Source of the DNA: Ruminococcus sp.
GTDB taxonomy: Bacteria > Bacillota > Clostridia > Oscillospirales > Acutalibacteraceae
DNA length: 64,000 nt
NCBI GenBank assembly: GCA_017458845.1
Contig: JAFSZY010000016.1
Location: forward strand, 1-64,000
Direction: 5' to 3'
The position numbers and the translations under genes are program-made. Of the stretch, positions 45,160 through 55,400 are shown piece after piece (position 1 is the first letter of the stretch; every line of letters begins with the position of its first letter). The notes under the pieces are model-generated. The model was not told the DNA's origin and made no database searches. It saw only the letters and a list, made by a program, of their open reading frames with translations.

Positions 45160-45624
45160 ATGAAATTATTTATAAAAAGGGACAAGACGGTTGACGGGGC
45201 AATGTTCGCGGTGCTTGATGAACTCGGCAAAAACAAGTACTATGTCAAAAGCGCAAAAAGTCACATTGTTCTTTGCGACTTGAAGGGCAAAACCTTACTT
45301 AAGATAAAGAGGATACTTTTGCCCGCTCTCAGAACCTATACCCTTGTGTCGTGTGAGAGGACAATCAGGTTTCTGATTAACCCCAAGAAGTCCTACTGCT
45401 GGTTTTACGGAATGTCGTGGCATATAAGAGGCGACTTTTTCGCAAAATCATTTGACATTATGGAAGCCGACAACTCCGTCGCGGCGACCTTCGCGAGACG
45501 CTTTAATGACGACGGCTATGAGCTCATCGTCAACTGTGAGCACAACGAGCTGTTGTGTATAGGCGTAGCGGTATGCGCTTGCCTTGAAGCTAAAGTTGAC
45601 AATCACGTCTTACAGACGGTATAA
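45160..45624 (+). CDS. LURP-one/tubby-like fold hypothetical protein
   Basis: A 154-residue, beta-rich protein beginning MKLFIKRDKTVDGAMFAVLD, with a repeated pattern of short strands and a WHIRGDFFAKSFDIME segment as in LURP-one-related/YxjI proteins of unknown function. The family call is tentative. The ATG at 45160 is preferred over the GTG at 45151; neither has a clear ribosome binding site. It follows a terminator. Confidence 0.55.
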   Translation: MKLFIKRDKTVDGAMFAVLDELGKNKYYVKSAKSHIVLCDLKGKTLLKIKRILLPALRTYTLVSCERTIRFLINPKKSYCWFYGMSWHIRGDFFAKSFDIMEADNSVAATFARRFNDDGYELIVNCEHNELLCIGVAVCACLEAKVDNHVLQTV

Positions 45625-45647
45625 TATCAGTAGTCAGTGGTCAGTGA

Positions 45648-45673
45648 ATGTGGCGGCTGCGCCGCAATTTATA
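45648..45673. repeat. R2 repeat fragment
   Basis: ATGTGGCGGCTGCGCCGCAA and TTTATA repeat the terminal block of the R2 elements at 17458 and 33385. Confidence 0.6.
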
Positions 45674-45700
45674 AGAGCACTATATGTTTTGGAGGATAAA

Positions 45701-46180
45701 ATGGACAAATTACTTGAAATACTCAGAGAAAACTCAAGCTTTACCACCAAGGAGCTCTCTCTTATGCTCGGCGAACCCGAGGACTATATCACAGCTCAGA
45801 TTAAAGAGTATGAGCAGACAGGCGTCATAAAAGGCTATCAGGCTATTATCGACTTTGATAAGGTTCCCGACGCGGGCGTTACGGCGATAATCGACCTTAA
45901 GGTTACACCCGAGAGAGAGACAGGCTTTGACTCCATAGCCACAAAGATTATGTCTTTCGAGGAAGTGCGTACGCTCTATCTTATGGCGGGCTCCTATGAC
46001 TTTGCCGTAATCGTAAACGGCGAGACTATGCAGGACGTCGCGTCGTTCGTCGCGCGTAAAATTTCCTGCGTAGACGGAGTTGTGGCGACAGCTACACACT
46101 TTATGCTCAAAACCTATAAGCTGGGCGGAGTCTCGCTCGTTGACGAGGACTCCACCGACAGAAGGAGTATGGTTCTGTGA
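45701..46180 (+). CDS. Lrp/AsnC family transcriptional regulator
   Basis: A 159-residue protein. The N-terminal winged helix-turn-helix (MDKLLEILRENSSFTTKELS start, EQTGVIKGYQAIIDFDKV wing) is followed by an Lrp ligand-binding RAM domain (about 67-145). It probably binds an amino acid and controls the overlapping aminotransferase gene. GGAGG lies seven bases before the ATG; longer in-frame extensions lie in the preceding gene and repeat. Confidence 0.92.
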   Translation: MDKLLEILRENSSFTTKELSLMLGEPEDYITAQIKEYEQTGVIKGYQAIIDFDKVPDAGVTAIIDLKVTPERETGFDSIATKIMSFEEVRTLYLMAGSYDFAVIVNGETMQDVASFVARKISCVDGVVATATHFMLKTYKLGGVSLVDEDSTDRRSMVL

Positions 46181-47358
46181 TAGATTATCAGAATTTTATT
46201 AACGATAAAATAAGCAGCGTCAAGCCTTCGGGGATACGAAAGTTTTTCGATATAGCCGTCGAAATGGACAACGTAATATCCCTGTCCATCGGCGAGCCTG
46301 ATTTTCAGACGCCCTGGCATATCCGCGAGGCGGGTATTGTCTCGCTCGAGCGCGGCAAAACCTGGTACTCGCCCAACCGTGGTTTTATAGAGCTGAGAAA
46401 GGCGATTTGTGATTATTACAAAAGACGCTTTAATGTTGAATATAACCCCGACAGTCAGGTTCTCGTTACCGTAGGCGGCAGCGAGGGTATCGATTTGTGC
46501 CTCAGGTCTGTTGTGAGCGAGGGCGACGAGGTGCTTATTCCTCAGCCCGCTTTCGTGTGCTATGAACCGCTCACAACTATGGCGGGCGGCAGACCCGTTA
46601 TCATCGAGACCAGGCAGGAGAACAACTTCAGGCTTCTGCCCGAGGAGATTGAACAGGCTGTAACAGATAAGACCAAGGCGCTTGTTCTGCCTTTCCCGAA
46701 CAATCCCACAGGCGCTATTATGGAGCGCGGGGATTTGGAGAAGATAGCCGAAGTTATCATAAAGCACAACCTCTTTGTGATTTCCGACGAGATTTACGGA
46801 GAGCTTACATACGGCGGAAAGCACCACGTTTCCATAGCCGAGATTGACGGTATGAAGGAGAGAACTCTCGTTGTCAGCGGTTTTTCAAAGTCGTACGCTA
46901 TGACGGGCTGGCGTCTTGGCTATGTGCTCGGTCCCAAGGAGATAATCGACCACATTACCAAGCTTCACCAGTACGGTATAATGTCGTCGCCCACAACAGC
47001 CCAGTACGCGGCTATCGAGGCGCTCAAAAACGGCGATAACGACGTAGCTATGATGCGCGACGATTACGATATCCGCCGCAGGCTTATTGTCGGCAAGCTA
47101 AACGAAATCGGCTTGACCTGCTTTGAGCCTCTGGGCGCTTTCTATACATTCCCGTGCATCCGCTCCACCGGGCTGTCAAGCGACGAGTTCGCCACACGTC
47201 TTGTACAGGAAAAGCGCGTAGCCGTTGTGCCCGGTACGGCTTTCGGCGAGTGCGGAGAGGGCTATGTACGAATCTCCTACGCTCAGTCTTTGAAAAATAT
47301 CAAAACCGCGTTAAAGCGCATTGAGGAATTTGTAGAGGAGCTTAAAAGTGAAGGTTAA
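46177..47358 (+). CDS. Class I/II pyridoxal-phosphate aminotransferase
   Basis: A 393-residue fold-type I aminotransferase of the aspartate/aromatic group. VISLSIGEPDFQTPWHI opens it, PNNPTGAIM and SDEIYGEL contact the cofactor, and the catalytic Lys lies in SGFSKSYAMTGWRLGY (about 237). It starts with GTG in a four-base overlap with the Lrp gene. An aromatic amino acid substrate would feed aryl pyruvates to IorAB, but this is only a plausible link. Confidence 0.92.
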   Translation: MIDYQNFINDKISSVKPSGIRKFFDIAVEMDNVISLSIGEPDFQTPWHIREAGIVSLERGKTWYSPNRGFIELRKAICDYYKRRFNVEYNPDSQVLVTVGGSEGIDLCLRSVVSEGDEVLIPQPAFVCYEPLTTMAGGRPVIIETRQENNFRLLPEEIEQAVTDKTKALVLPFPNNPTGAIMERGDLEKIAEVIIKHNLFVISDEIYGELTYGGKHHVSIAEIDGMKERTLVVSGFSKSYAMTGWRLGYVLGPKEIIDHITKLHQYGIMSSPTTAQYAAIEALKNGDNDVAMMRDDYDIRRRLIVGKLNEIGLTCFEPLGAFYTFPCIRSTGLSSDEFATRLVQEKRVAVVPGTAFGECGEGYVRISYAQSLKNIKTALKRIEEFVEELKSEG

Positions 47359-48220
47359 AGTTCAGGCTCCCGCCAAGATTAATATGTCGCTCGACGTTCT
47401 GCGCCGCCGTCCCGACGGTTATCACGACGTGAGTATGGTAATGCAGGCTGTAGGTCTTTATGACTATGTTACGGTTGAGACCACTGACTCAAAGGATATC
47501 GAAATCCGCTGTGACTACGAGGGCGTGCCTTGCGACGAGAGGAATATCGCGTACAAAGCCGCCGCGGCTTTCTTCAAATACACTGAAACAGAGAACCGCG
47601 GCATTATAATTACCATAGAAAAACACATCCCGACTCAGGCGGGACTCGCGGGAGGCTCAGCTGACGGAGCGGCTGTTATCGTGGCTCTCAATAAGCTGTT
47701 TTCTACACACCTAAAGGAAAAGGAAATGTGCGAGATAGGCGAGCGCGTCGGCGCGGACGTGCCTTTCTGCATAATCGGGGGCACAAGGCTCGCCAGCGGC
47801 ACAGGTACCAAGCTCAAAAAGATGATTTCCATACCTCGCTGCAAAATTGTAATTTGCAAGCCCGAGGTCAGCGTGTCCACCGCCGAGGCGTATTCTAAAA
47901 TTGACTCCGCCAACCTCACTCATCCCGAGTTCACCGCCGAGATGGTCAAGGCGATTTACGCCCGTGATATCTGGATGGTAACCTCCTGTATGCTCAACGA
48001 TTTTGAGATAGCGCTCGACTTGGAGGAAATCAAGGACGTAAAGAGAGTAATGCTCAAAAACAAGGCTCTCGGCGCCTGTATGAGCGGTTCGGGCTCGGCG
48101 GTGTTCGCAGTTTTCAACAGCGAAAAGAAAGCCGGGAAGTGCCTGCAAGCGCTCAAAAAGGATTACAAGGAAGTGTTCCTCTGTGAACCCGTCAAAGAGG
48201 GCTGCGCGGTAATTGAATAA
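47348..48220 (+). CDS. ispE: 4-diphosphocytidyl-2-C-methyl-D-erythritol kinase
   Basis: A 290-residue GHMP kinase of the MEP isoprenoid pathway. VQAPAKINMSLDVLRRRPDG opens it, the ATP-binding PTQAGLAGGSADGAAV is near residues 95-110, and GACMSGSGSAVFAVF near the C-terminus. It starts with GTG, overlapping the aminotransferase by 11 bp. Co-transcription with unrelated metabolism is probably only operon packing. Confidence 0.95.
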   Translation: MKVKVQAPAKINMSLDVLRRRPDGYHDVSMVMQAVGLYDYVTVETTDSKDIEIRCDYEGVPCDERNIAYKAAAAFFKYTETENRGIIITIEKHIPTQAGLAGGSADGAAVIVALNKLFSTHLKEKEMCEIGERVGADVPFCIIGGTRLASGTGTKLKKMISIPRCKIVICKPEVSVSTAEAYSKIDSANLTHPEFTAEMVKAIYARDIWMVTSCMLNDFEIALDLEEIKDVKRVMLKNKALGACMSGSGSAVFAVFNSEKKAGKCLQALKKDYKEVFLCEPVKEGCAVIE

Positions 48221-48230
48221 AAAGTTTTAT

Positions 48231-48269
48231 CCTGCCTATACTCAGTGTGTAGGCAGGTTTTTTCTTTTT
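48231..48269 (+). terminator. Terminator after ispE
   Basis: CCTGCCTA and TAGGCAGG pair around a 12-base loop and are followed by TTTTTTCTTTTT. Confidence 0.9.
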
Positions 48270-48272
48270 GTT

Positions 48273-48492
48273 GAGAAGTAAGCCCTCCCTTGGGGGAGGG
48301 TGCCGACCATCGGGAGGCGGGAGAGGGTCCACTTGTAAACGGGCTTACAATTTGACGTGAGATATACCGAGCATTTTAATAATGGACCCTCTATCGACCA
48401 AATCGCAAGCGATTTGCCCACTTTCCCCCAAGGGAAAGCTTGGTGCTCCTTTCAAACGTCAGTTAGTATCCCCTCAAGGGAAGGCTAATATA
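48273..48492. repeat. Composite R1 repeat
   Basis: No gene. AAGCCCTCCCTTGGGGGAGG, then GTGCCGACCATCGGGAGGCG and GGAGAGGGTCC form one end. GGACCCTCTATCGACC, CAAATCGCAAGCGATTTG and CCCACTTTCCCCCAAGGG form the other. The two GGGTCC blocks face each other across about 70 bp. It directly precedes spoIIR. Confidence 0.7.
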
Positions 48493-48503
48493 GGAGGCTG
48501 TTT

Positions 48504-49097
48504 ATGAAACTTTTTATCAAATCACTATGCGCGGCTATGGCTGTGTGCTTATTATTCTCAATTATTCCGTTCTCCGCGGAGTGTTCAGACATCAGCACTG
48601 AGGTGTTCAGGCTCCATATCCTCGCTAATTCCGACAGCAAGGCTGACCAGAATTTAAAGCTTAAAGTCCGCGACAAGGTGCTCGAATACACCGAGAGCCT
48701 GTACAAAAGCGCCGACAGTCTTATAAAGGCTGAAACTCTAACTAACGACAATCTCCAGACAATAGCCGACGTCGCCGCGCGTGAAGTTAAGCGCAGCGGT
48801 TACAGCTATCCAGTCAAAGCGGAGATTAAAAGAATGTATTTTAACACCCGCCACTACGGAAAAATCACAATGCCCTCAGGAATGTACAACGCGCTGAGAA
48901 TTACCATCGGTAAAGGCGAAGGTCACAACTGGTGGTGCGTAATGTACCCGTCAATGTGTGTGGGAGTGAGTACCGACTACGACGCGCTCAAATCAAAGAC
49001 TACAGATAATCAGTACCGCATTATGACCGACGAGGGCTATGAACTGAAATTTAAGATAGTGGAGTATTTTGTTAAAATTTCGTCATTATTCTCATAG
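48504..49097 (+). CDS. spoIIR: Stage II sporulation protein R
   Basis: A 197-residue exported signalling protein. The signal peptide is about residues 1-24. The conserved VFRLHILANSDSKADQNLKL and MPSGMYNALRITIGKGEGHN motifs follow, with WWCVMYPSMC. Made in the forespore under sigma-F, it triggers SpoIIGA to process pro-sigma-E in the mother cell. It would therefore act before the spoIIIA operon, which sigma-E switches on. GGAGG precedes the ATG; I see no convincing sigma-F promoter in the repeat upstream. Confidence 0.95.
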   Translation: MKLFIKSLCAAMAVCLLFSIIPFSAECSDISTEVFRLHILANSDSKADQNLKLKVRDKVLEYTESLYKSADSLIKAETLTNDNLQTIADVAAREVKRSGYSYPVKAEIKRMYFNTRHYGKITMPSGMYNALRITIGKGEGHNWWCVMYPSMCVGVSTDYDALKSKTTDNQYRIMTDEGYELKFKIVEYFVKISSLFS

Positions 49098-49158
49098 ACC
49101 TTTTTATGGGACATCTTGTGTGTTATTATAATTTCAATAAAACTAATTGAGGTCTGTT

Positions 49159-52100
49159 ATGTTACAAATTATTCTCGGAAAAAGCGGCAGCGGTAAGACA
49201 ACACGAGCCGTAAATATACTCTCTGATTTGAGAAAACAAGGCGACACAAAGCTTTTAATGCTTGTGCCAGACCAGAACTCATTCGAGACCGAAACAGCGT
49301 TCCTGAACATACTGGGAGCGGGGGCTTCCCGCGACGTAAAAGTGTTCGGCTTTAACCGCTTGTGCGACTTTGTGTTCAAGCAAACGGGCAACATCCCGCG
49401 CAACGTAATCGACGACGGCGTCCGCAGGATAATCCTCACCAAGGCTATTAAAGAGTGTCAGGATAACCTCAACTTTTTCGCTTCGGCTAAGACGCGCAAG
49501 TCCGTGCTGGAGCTGATGCTTCACTCACTCTCGGAGTGGAGGAAGGACAACATCACCCCCGAAATAATAGCCGAGGCGAGCGAGAATATAGAGAGCGAAA
49601 CCCTCAGGCGAAAGCTAAGTGAAACCTCACTGGTGCTTGAGGCGTATGACGCTATTCTCTCGGGCACATATATCGACCCGCTCGACAACCTCAACAGCCT
49701 GAACAGAATCCTCAGCGAAAATTTTTTGTTTGAGGATTATACAGTTGTTGTGGATTCTTTCAGCGGATTTACATATCAGCAGCTGGAAATCATCTCTACT
49801 CTTATGCGTCGTTCAAAGGACTTTTATGTCACGCTCAACCTCGACATTGAGTTCAAGGACAGCGACGTTTTTTCCACAACCGAGCGTACATATAAGCTGA
49901 TTAAACGCATAGCCAAGCGAAACTCTATCGAGGTTAAACCCGATATTATTCTAAGCAAGATTAAGCGTTCTGATTGTGAGGAAATTTCTTTTATAGAAAA
50001 ATACGCGTTAAAATCAAACGACGCGGTTTATACCGAAAAGACCGACCGAGTCGAAACCTTCATAGCTTCCGACATCTATCGCGAGGCTTCATTCGTCGCG
50101 CGTAAAATCAAGAGTTTGATTGTGGACAGCGGCTGCAATTACAGTGATATCGCCGTAATCTGCCGAAACATCGCGCCGTACAGCGGTGTTCTCGACACGG
50201 CTTTCGACAAGTTCGAAATCCCTTACTTTATGAACGTCCCCAAGGATGTTTTTAATCGCCCCGTTATCCGCTTCATCTGCTCCGCTCTCGAGTGCGTAAT
50301 CTACGGCTTTGAGCGTGAAAAGCTCCTCTCAATGCTCAAGACGGAACTGCTTGACTTAACCGAAGTTGAGATTTCGGATTTCGAAAATTATCTTTTCACC
50401 TGGAACGTTGACCGCTCCGCTCTCAAAAAGGAGTTTTGTTCCAATCCCTCTGGCTTTGAAAAGCTCACGAGCGAGGACGAGAAAAAGCTCAAAGACATTG
50501 AAGCTACACGAAAATACGCTGTTGAACCTCTTATAAAATTTCAAAACGCCTGTAAGAGCGCAACTGTCAAAACAATCTCACAAGCTCTCTATGAATTGAT
50601 GACCGACTATAATCTCGAGAGCTCGGTAGACAGGCTCTACGACAAGCTCCAAAGCGAGGGCTATTTAGCCGAAGCTGACGAGGAAGTCCGCGTGTACAAC
50701 CTTTTCACTGCGGCTCTTGACAAGCTCGTGGCGACAGCGGGCGAGGATATTGTAGATTTAAAGGAATACAAGCAGTACCTTGACTATCTCATAAGCGATA
50801 TACAGTTCAGCGACATTCCGTCCTATCAGGATCAGGTCAATGTCGGTGTTGCCGACCGCGTGCGCCTGAGCGACGAAAAGGTTGTTTTTGTAATCGGAGC
50901 TGTTGACGGATTGTTCCCGTCTATCCCCAAGACGGCGGGCGCTTTTTCCGAGACGGAGCGCCGAATTTTGGTTGAGAACAATATTCCTCTCACCGACAGT
51001 CTGGAATATCTTGCCGCTCACGAAAAGTATCTTGCTTACTGCGCCCTGACTTCTCCGAGCGAAAAGCTCATAGTCAGCCTTTACACAGGCAGCTTCGCGG
51101 GCGAAAGCTTCCGTCCGTCCGAGATTTACAACGAGATTGAAAGGCTGTTTCCGAATCGCGTTCACTCAACCTCAATGGACGTTAACGAAGCGTTTGAGCT
51201 CTACAGCGAGAGCCAGGCTTTCGATTATCTCGCTGAAAAATTCAGTGAGAACTCCGCCGAGATTTCCGCCTTAAAGGACTATTTCAGCGGGCTTGATTTC
51301 TACAGGCTCAATATCAGTCGTATCGAAAACGTGCTGAGCAAAAAGCCGTTCAGAATCGAGAATAAACAGAATGCCGAAAACCTCTTCGGCAAAAATATGA
51401 ACATATCCGCCTCACAGCTGGAGAAGTACAACCTCTGCGCTTTCCGGTATTTCTGCAACTACGGGCTGAGGGTGAGGGAGCGCAAAAGCGCCGAGATTGA
51501 CGCTATCCAGGTCGGCAACGTAGTCCACTACGTGCTAGAGAATTTTTTGAAGAAACATAACAAGTCCGTACTTAATTCTTTATCCGACGATAATATAAAA
51601 TCTTCCGTAGACAGTATTGTAAGAAATTATACCGATGAATTCTACGGCGGACTCGAGGATAAACCCGCTTCGTTCCTCAACCTTGTAGACAGGCTCAAGC
51701 AGAATGCTTTCGCCCTTATAAAACAGCTTATCATCCAGCTCTCGCACAGTGATTTCAAGCCAGTTGACTTTGAGCTTCAAATAGGCGCGGATGGAGAAAT
51801 CCCCGCCTACAAGATTGATATTGACTCTGAGCACAGCGTTTCTGTCAACGGCTTTATAGACAGGGTAGATGTCAGCGAGAAGAGCGAGGACGAGTATTAT
51901 ATAAGAATCGTTGACTACAAAACAGGCAAAAAGGTCTTTAAGCTTCAGGACATCCTCCACGGCATTAATATGCAGATGCTGATTTACCTGCGCGCCGTAG
52001 GACAGAACGGTGAGAAGTATTACAACAAGAAGCTGATTCCCTCGGGAATTCTCTATATGCCCGCTTTCGCTCCCATAATCAACAGCAGCGAAAAGGATAT

Positions 52101-52482
52101 CCCCAAAAAGTTCAGCGATTCGCTTAAAATGAACGGTCTTGTGCTCAACGACGAGGACGTCATCAACCGTATGGATAACAGCGGGGATTATATCAAGCTC
52201 AGCAAAAAGCTCATTGACGACAAGTACAGCGAAACTCTCGCCGACAAGGCTCAGTTTAACCTTATTTTTGAACATATAGACAATACCATTCTTCAAATGG
52301 GCAAAAATCTGCTTGACGGCAGGGTAGAGGCGAGCCCGATAATGGGTATCGAGAACGGCTGCAAATACTGCCCATACGACAGCGTGTGCCTGAGAAAATA
52401 CGGCGACAGCTACCGATATTTCGACAAGGCTGACGCAAAGGAAGTTTTTAAGACACTGGAAGGAGCTGAGAGCGTTGAGTAA
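49159..52482 (+). CDS. addB: ATP-dependent helicase/nuclease subunit B
   Basis: A 1107-residue subunit of the AddAB double-strand-break resection complex. The N-terminal P-loop GKSGSGKTT is at residues 7-15. The C-terminal RecB-like nuclease domain has VDYKTGKK and a four-Cys iron-sulfur site: Cys near 759 (KYNLCAFRYF) and CKYCPYDSVC near 1068-1077. The ATG at 49159 follows GAGG. addA overlaps by eight bases. Confidence 0.96.
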   Translation: MLQIILGKSGSGKTTRAVNILSDLRKQGDTKLLMLVPDQNSFETETAFLNILGAGASRDVKVFGFNRLCDFVFKQTGNIPRNVIDDGVRRIILTKAIKECQDNLNFFASAKTRKSVLELMLHSLSEWRKDNITPEIIAEASENIESETLRRKLSETSLVLEAYDAILSGTYIDPLDNLNSLNRILSENFLFEDYTVVVDSFSGFTYQQLEIISTLMRRSKDFYVTLNLDIEFKDSDVFSTTERTYKLIKRIAKRNSIEVKPDIILSKIKRSDCEEISFIEKYALKSNDAVYTEKTDRVETFIASDIYREASFVARKIKSLIVDSGCNYSDIAVICRNIAPYSGVLDTAFDKFEIPYFMNVPKDVFNRPVIRFICSALECVIYGFEREKLLSMLKTELLDLTEVEISDFENYLFTWNVDRSALKKEFCSNPSGFEKLTSEDEKKLKDIEATRKYAVEPLIKFQNACKSATVKTISQALYELMTDYNLESSVDRLYDKLQSEGYLAEADEEVRVYNLFTAALDKLVATAGEDIVDLKEYKQYLDYLISDIQFSDIPSYQDQVNVGVADRVRLSDEKVVFVIGAVDGLFPSIPKTAGAFSETERRILVENNIPLTDSLEYLAAHEKYLAYCALTSPSEKLIVSLYTGSFAGESFRPSEIYNEIERLFPNRVHSTSMDVNEAFELYSESQAFDYLAEKFSENSAEISALKDYFSGLDFYRLNISRIENVLSKKPFRIENKQNAENLFGKNMNISASQLEKYNLCAFRYFCNYGLRVRERKSAEIDAIQVGNVVHYVLENFLKKHNKSVLNSLSDDNIKSSVDSIVRNYTDEFYGGLEDKPASFLNLVDRLKQNAFALIKQLIIQLSHSDFKPVDFELQIGADGEIPAYKIDIDSEHSVSVNGFIDRVDVSEKSEDEYYIRIVDYKTGKKVFKLQDILHGINMQMLIYLRAVGQNGEKYYNKKLIPSGILYMPAFAPIINSSEKDIPKKFSDSLKMNGLVLNDEDVINRMDNSGDYIKLSKKLIDDKYSETLADKAQFNLIFEHIDNTILQMGKNLLDGRVEASPIMGIENGCKYCPYDSVCLRKYGDSYRYFDKADAKEVFKTLEGAESVE

Positions 52483-55400
52483 TTTACAATTTACACCCGC
52501 TCAGCAGGACGCTGTTGACGCGCGAAGCGGAAACGTCTTGGTTTCGGCAGCGGCAGGCTCGGGTAAAACCGCGGTGCTTGTTCAGCGTATTATAGAGGCT
52601 GTTACCGACAGGGTCAACCCTGTCTCCATAGACAAAATGCTTGTTGTTACGTTCACGCGCGCCGCGACTCTTGAAATGCGTACAAGAATAGAGAACGCGA
52701 TTGACAGCCTGCTCAAAGACGACCCCTATAACAAATATCTCCTTACACAGAAGCACCTGCTTTACAGCGCCAGGATTTCCACAATCGACTCGTTTTGTAT
52801 AGAGTTCGTGCGCCGATACTTTTACAAACTCGGAATTCAGCAGGATTTTAGCGTTCCCGAGGAGGGAGAGCAGAATATCCTCATCAACAACGCTATTGAC
52901 AACACCCTCGAGTATTTCTATCAGCAGAACGACGAGGATTTTCTCAACCTTGTTTCCGCGGTATGCACTCACCGCGGCGACGATAATCTCAAAAAGTATA
53001 TTTTACAAATCTACAGATTCCTCACGGCTTTGCCGTTTCCCGAGGATTATCTCGACAGTGTTCTCAGCTTTTATGCTTCAGGGACAGGCGGTTTTGCCGC
53101 TTCACCGTATTTCAACTACATAATGGACTACGCCCGTGACTGTCTGCTCTATTGCCTCGAGCTAGTCGATACCTGTCAGGGCTATCTCGGCACCGACACT
53201 CTTCTTGACGCGGACAAAATCGAAAAGGTCCGCGATGTTCTGCTCGATGATTTCAAGACGCTCGACAATATCAACGCCGAGATTATGAGTGATAACTGGG
53301 ACGGCGTTTTTGAGCGCCTGAACAACCTCAAATTCAAGAGATTTACTACGCTCAGGAACATTGAGGATAATATTGTCGATATCATCAAGAGCATTCGTGA
53401 CACCTACAAGGACGAAGTCAATCGCCTTAAATCCGTTTTTATCTCCGATATTTCCGATATCAACGCTGAAACCGACAGGATCTACCCTGTAATAAAAGCT
53501 CTTTTTGCCTGCGTTAAGAGGTTTATTATTGAGTACGACAACCTCAAGGCGGACAGGAATTTCCTCACATATTCCGACATAGAACATCTGACCGTAAAGC
53601 TCCTCTGCGATAAAAGCGGCGATGAAATAACTTTCACCGATATTTCCGAGGAAATATCAAGGGAGTTTGACCTCATTATGGTCGATGAGTTCCAGGACAT
53701 CAACGACACTCAGGACCTCATCTTCAAGGCTATCAGCAACCGCAGAGACAACCTCTTTGTTGTGGGCGACGTAAAGCAGAGCATTTACGGCTTTCGTCAG
53801 GCAAAGCCCGAGATTTTTATTGATTATAAGGACAGCTGCAAGCGCTACGACAGGGACAACCCCGACTATCCCGCCAAGATTATACTCGACAAAAACTTCA
53901 GAAGCCGACTAGGTGTAATTGAAGCGTGCAACTTTGTTTTTTCAACCTTGATGTCAAAGGAGCTCGGCGGCATAGAGTACAACGATGAGGAAAAGCTTGT
54001 GTGCGGCGCGTCTTATCCAGAAAGCGGCGCCCCGAATATGGAGCTTATGCTTATTGACACCTCGGGCATAAACAAAGAGGAGGACGAAAAGAAGGAAGCC
54101 TTTGAAGCCGCTCGGATAGCCGAAAAAATCCAGAAGCTCGTTCTTGAGGAAAAGCTTCAGGTCACCGACAAAGAGGGAACAAGAAACATAGAATACGGCG
54201 ATATAGCAATCCTGCTCAGGAGCGCCAAGGGCGACACCCGCCGCGCCGTAACCTTTGCCAATACTCTTGGGGAGTATATGATTCCCGTCATTTCCACCGA
54301 AAAGAACAACTTCTTTGAGGAGAACGAAATCAAGGTTATACTCAACCTGCTTCGGGTTATCGACAACCCAGTTCAGGATATTCCTCTGTTATCCGTGCTT
54401 ATGAGCCCGATGTTCGGTTTCACCTCCGACGAAATGGCTGAGATCCGCTCTTCAAAACGGCGTGTTCCGCTTTATATTGCGGTTAAGGAATACGGCGGAC
54501 AAAATGAAAAGTGCCGCGAGTTCATCGCCTTTATCTCCAAAATGCGCTCGCTTGCCGCGACCATTTCAGCGGACAGGCTGATTAACATTATTCTAAGCGA
54601 AACAGGCTTTGACTCGGTTTATTCCGCGTTGAATCAAAAGCCCTCAAAGAACCTGTATCTTTTGCGCGAGTACGCTTCTAAGTACGCGGGCAGCGGCTAC
54701 AAGACGCTCACCGCCTTTATTAACTTTGTGGATAAGATGAAGGATAACGGTACGATTATCAATTCGGGCGATGAGCCCGGGCTTGATAACCTAAACGCTG
54801 TGCGTATTATGAGCGTTCACGCCAGCAAGGGGCTCGAGTTCCCCGTGTGTATTCTTGCTTCGACTTCTACTCAGTTCAATTTGCAGGATACTTCCTCCGA
54901 CATCGTAATCAACAGCCGCGGCGGTGTAGGTTTACGTTATGTTGACAACCTTATTAAGTACGAAACCGTTCAGCGCAAAGCGGTGTCGCTTATGATGACA
55001 GACTCTCAGCTCTCCGAGGAAATGCGTGTGCTTTACGTTGCTCTGACAAGAGCCAGAGAGCGTTTGATTATCACTTCCGCTCAGCAGAACCCCGAGTCTT
55101 ACATAGCGAAACTGGAGTCGAAAATTCCGTCCTACCCGATTTCGCCCTATGTATTAAAGCGGTTCAACTCCTTCTCGGATTGGCTCTTTACTGCGGCTTT
55201 GGCTAACCCGTCCTGCACAGGACTTAGAAAGTTCATTGAACCTGACTACACCAATTTCAGCCATGAATACCGCCCTTGGAGCGTGAGCGTTGTCGGCTTG
55301 CCATCGGATGAAGAAACCGACACGGACGCTGTATCAACTCAACAGGAAAAACCTGCGATAAAACCAAATCCCGAGTTTATAAGCAAGTTCAAGGAAAGGC

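Noticed and set aside
48221..48503. Sigma-F promoter for spoIIR
   Set aside because: A GG-CTAATATA stretch lies near 48483, but the spacing and -35 box do not fit well enough to annotate.
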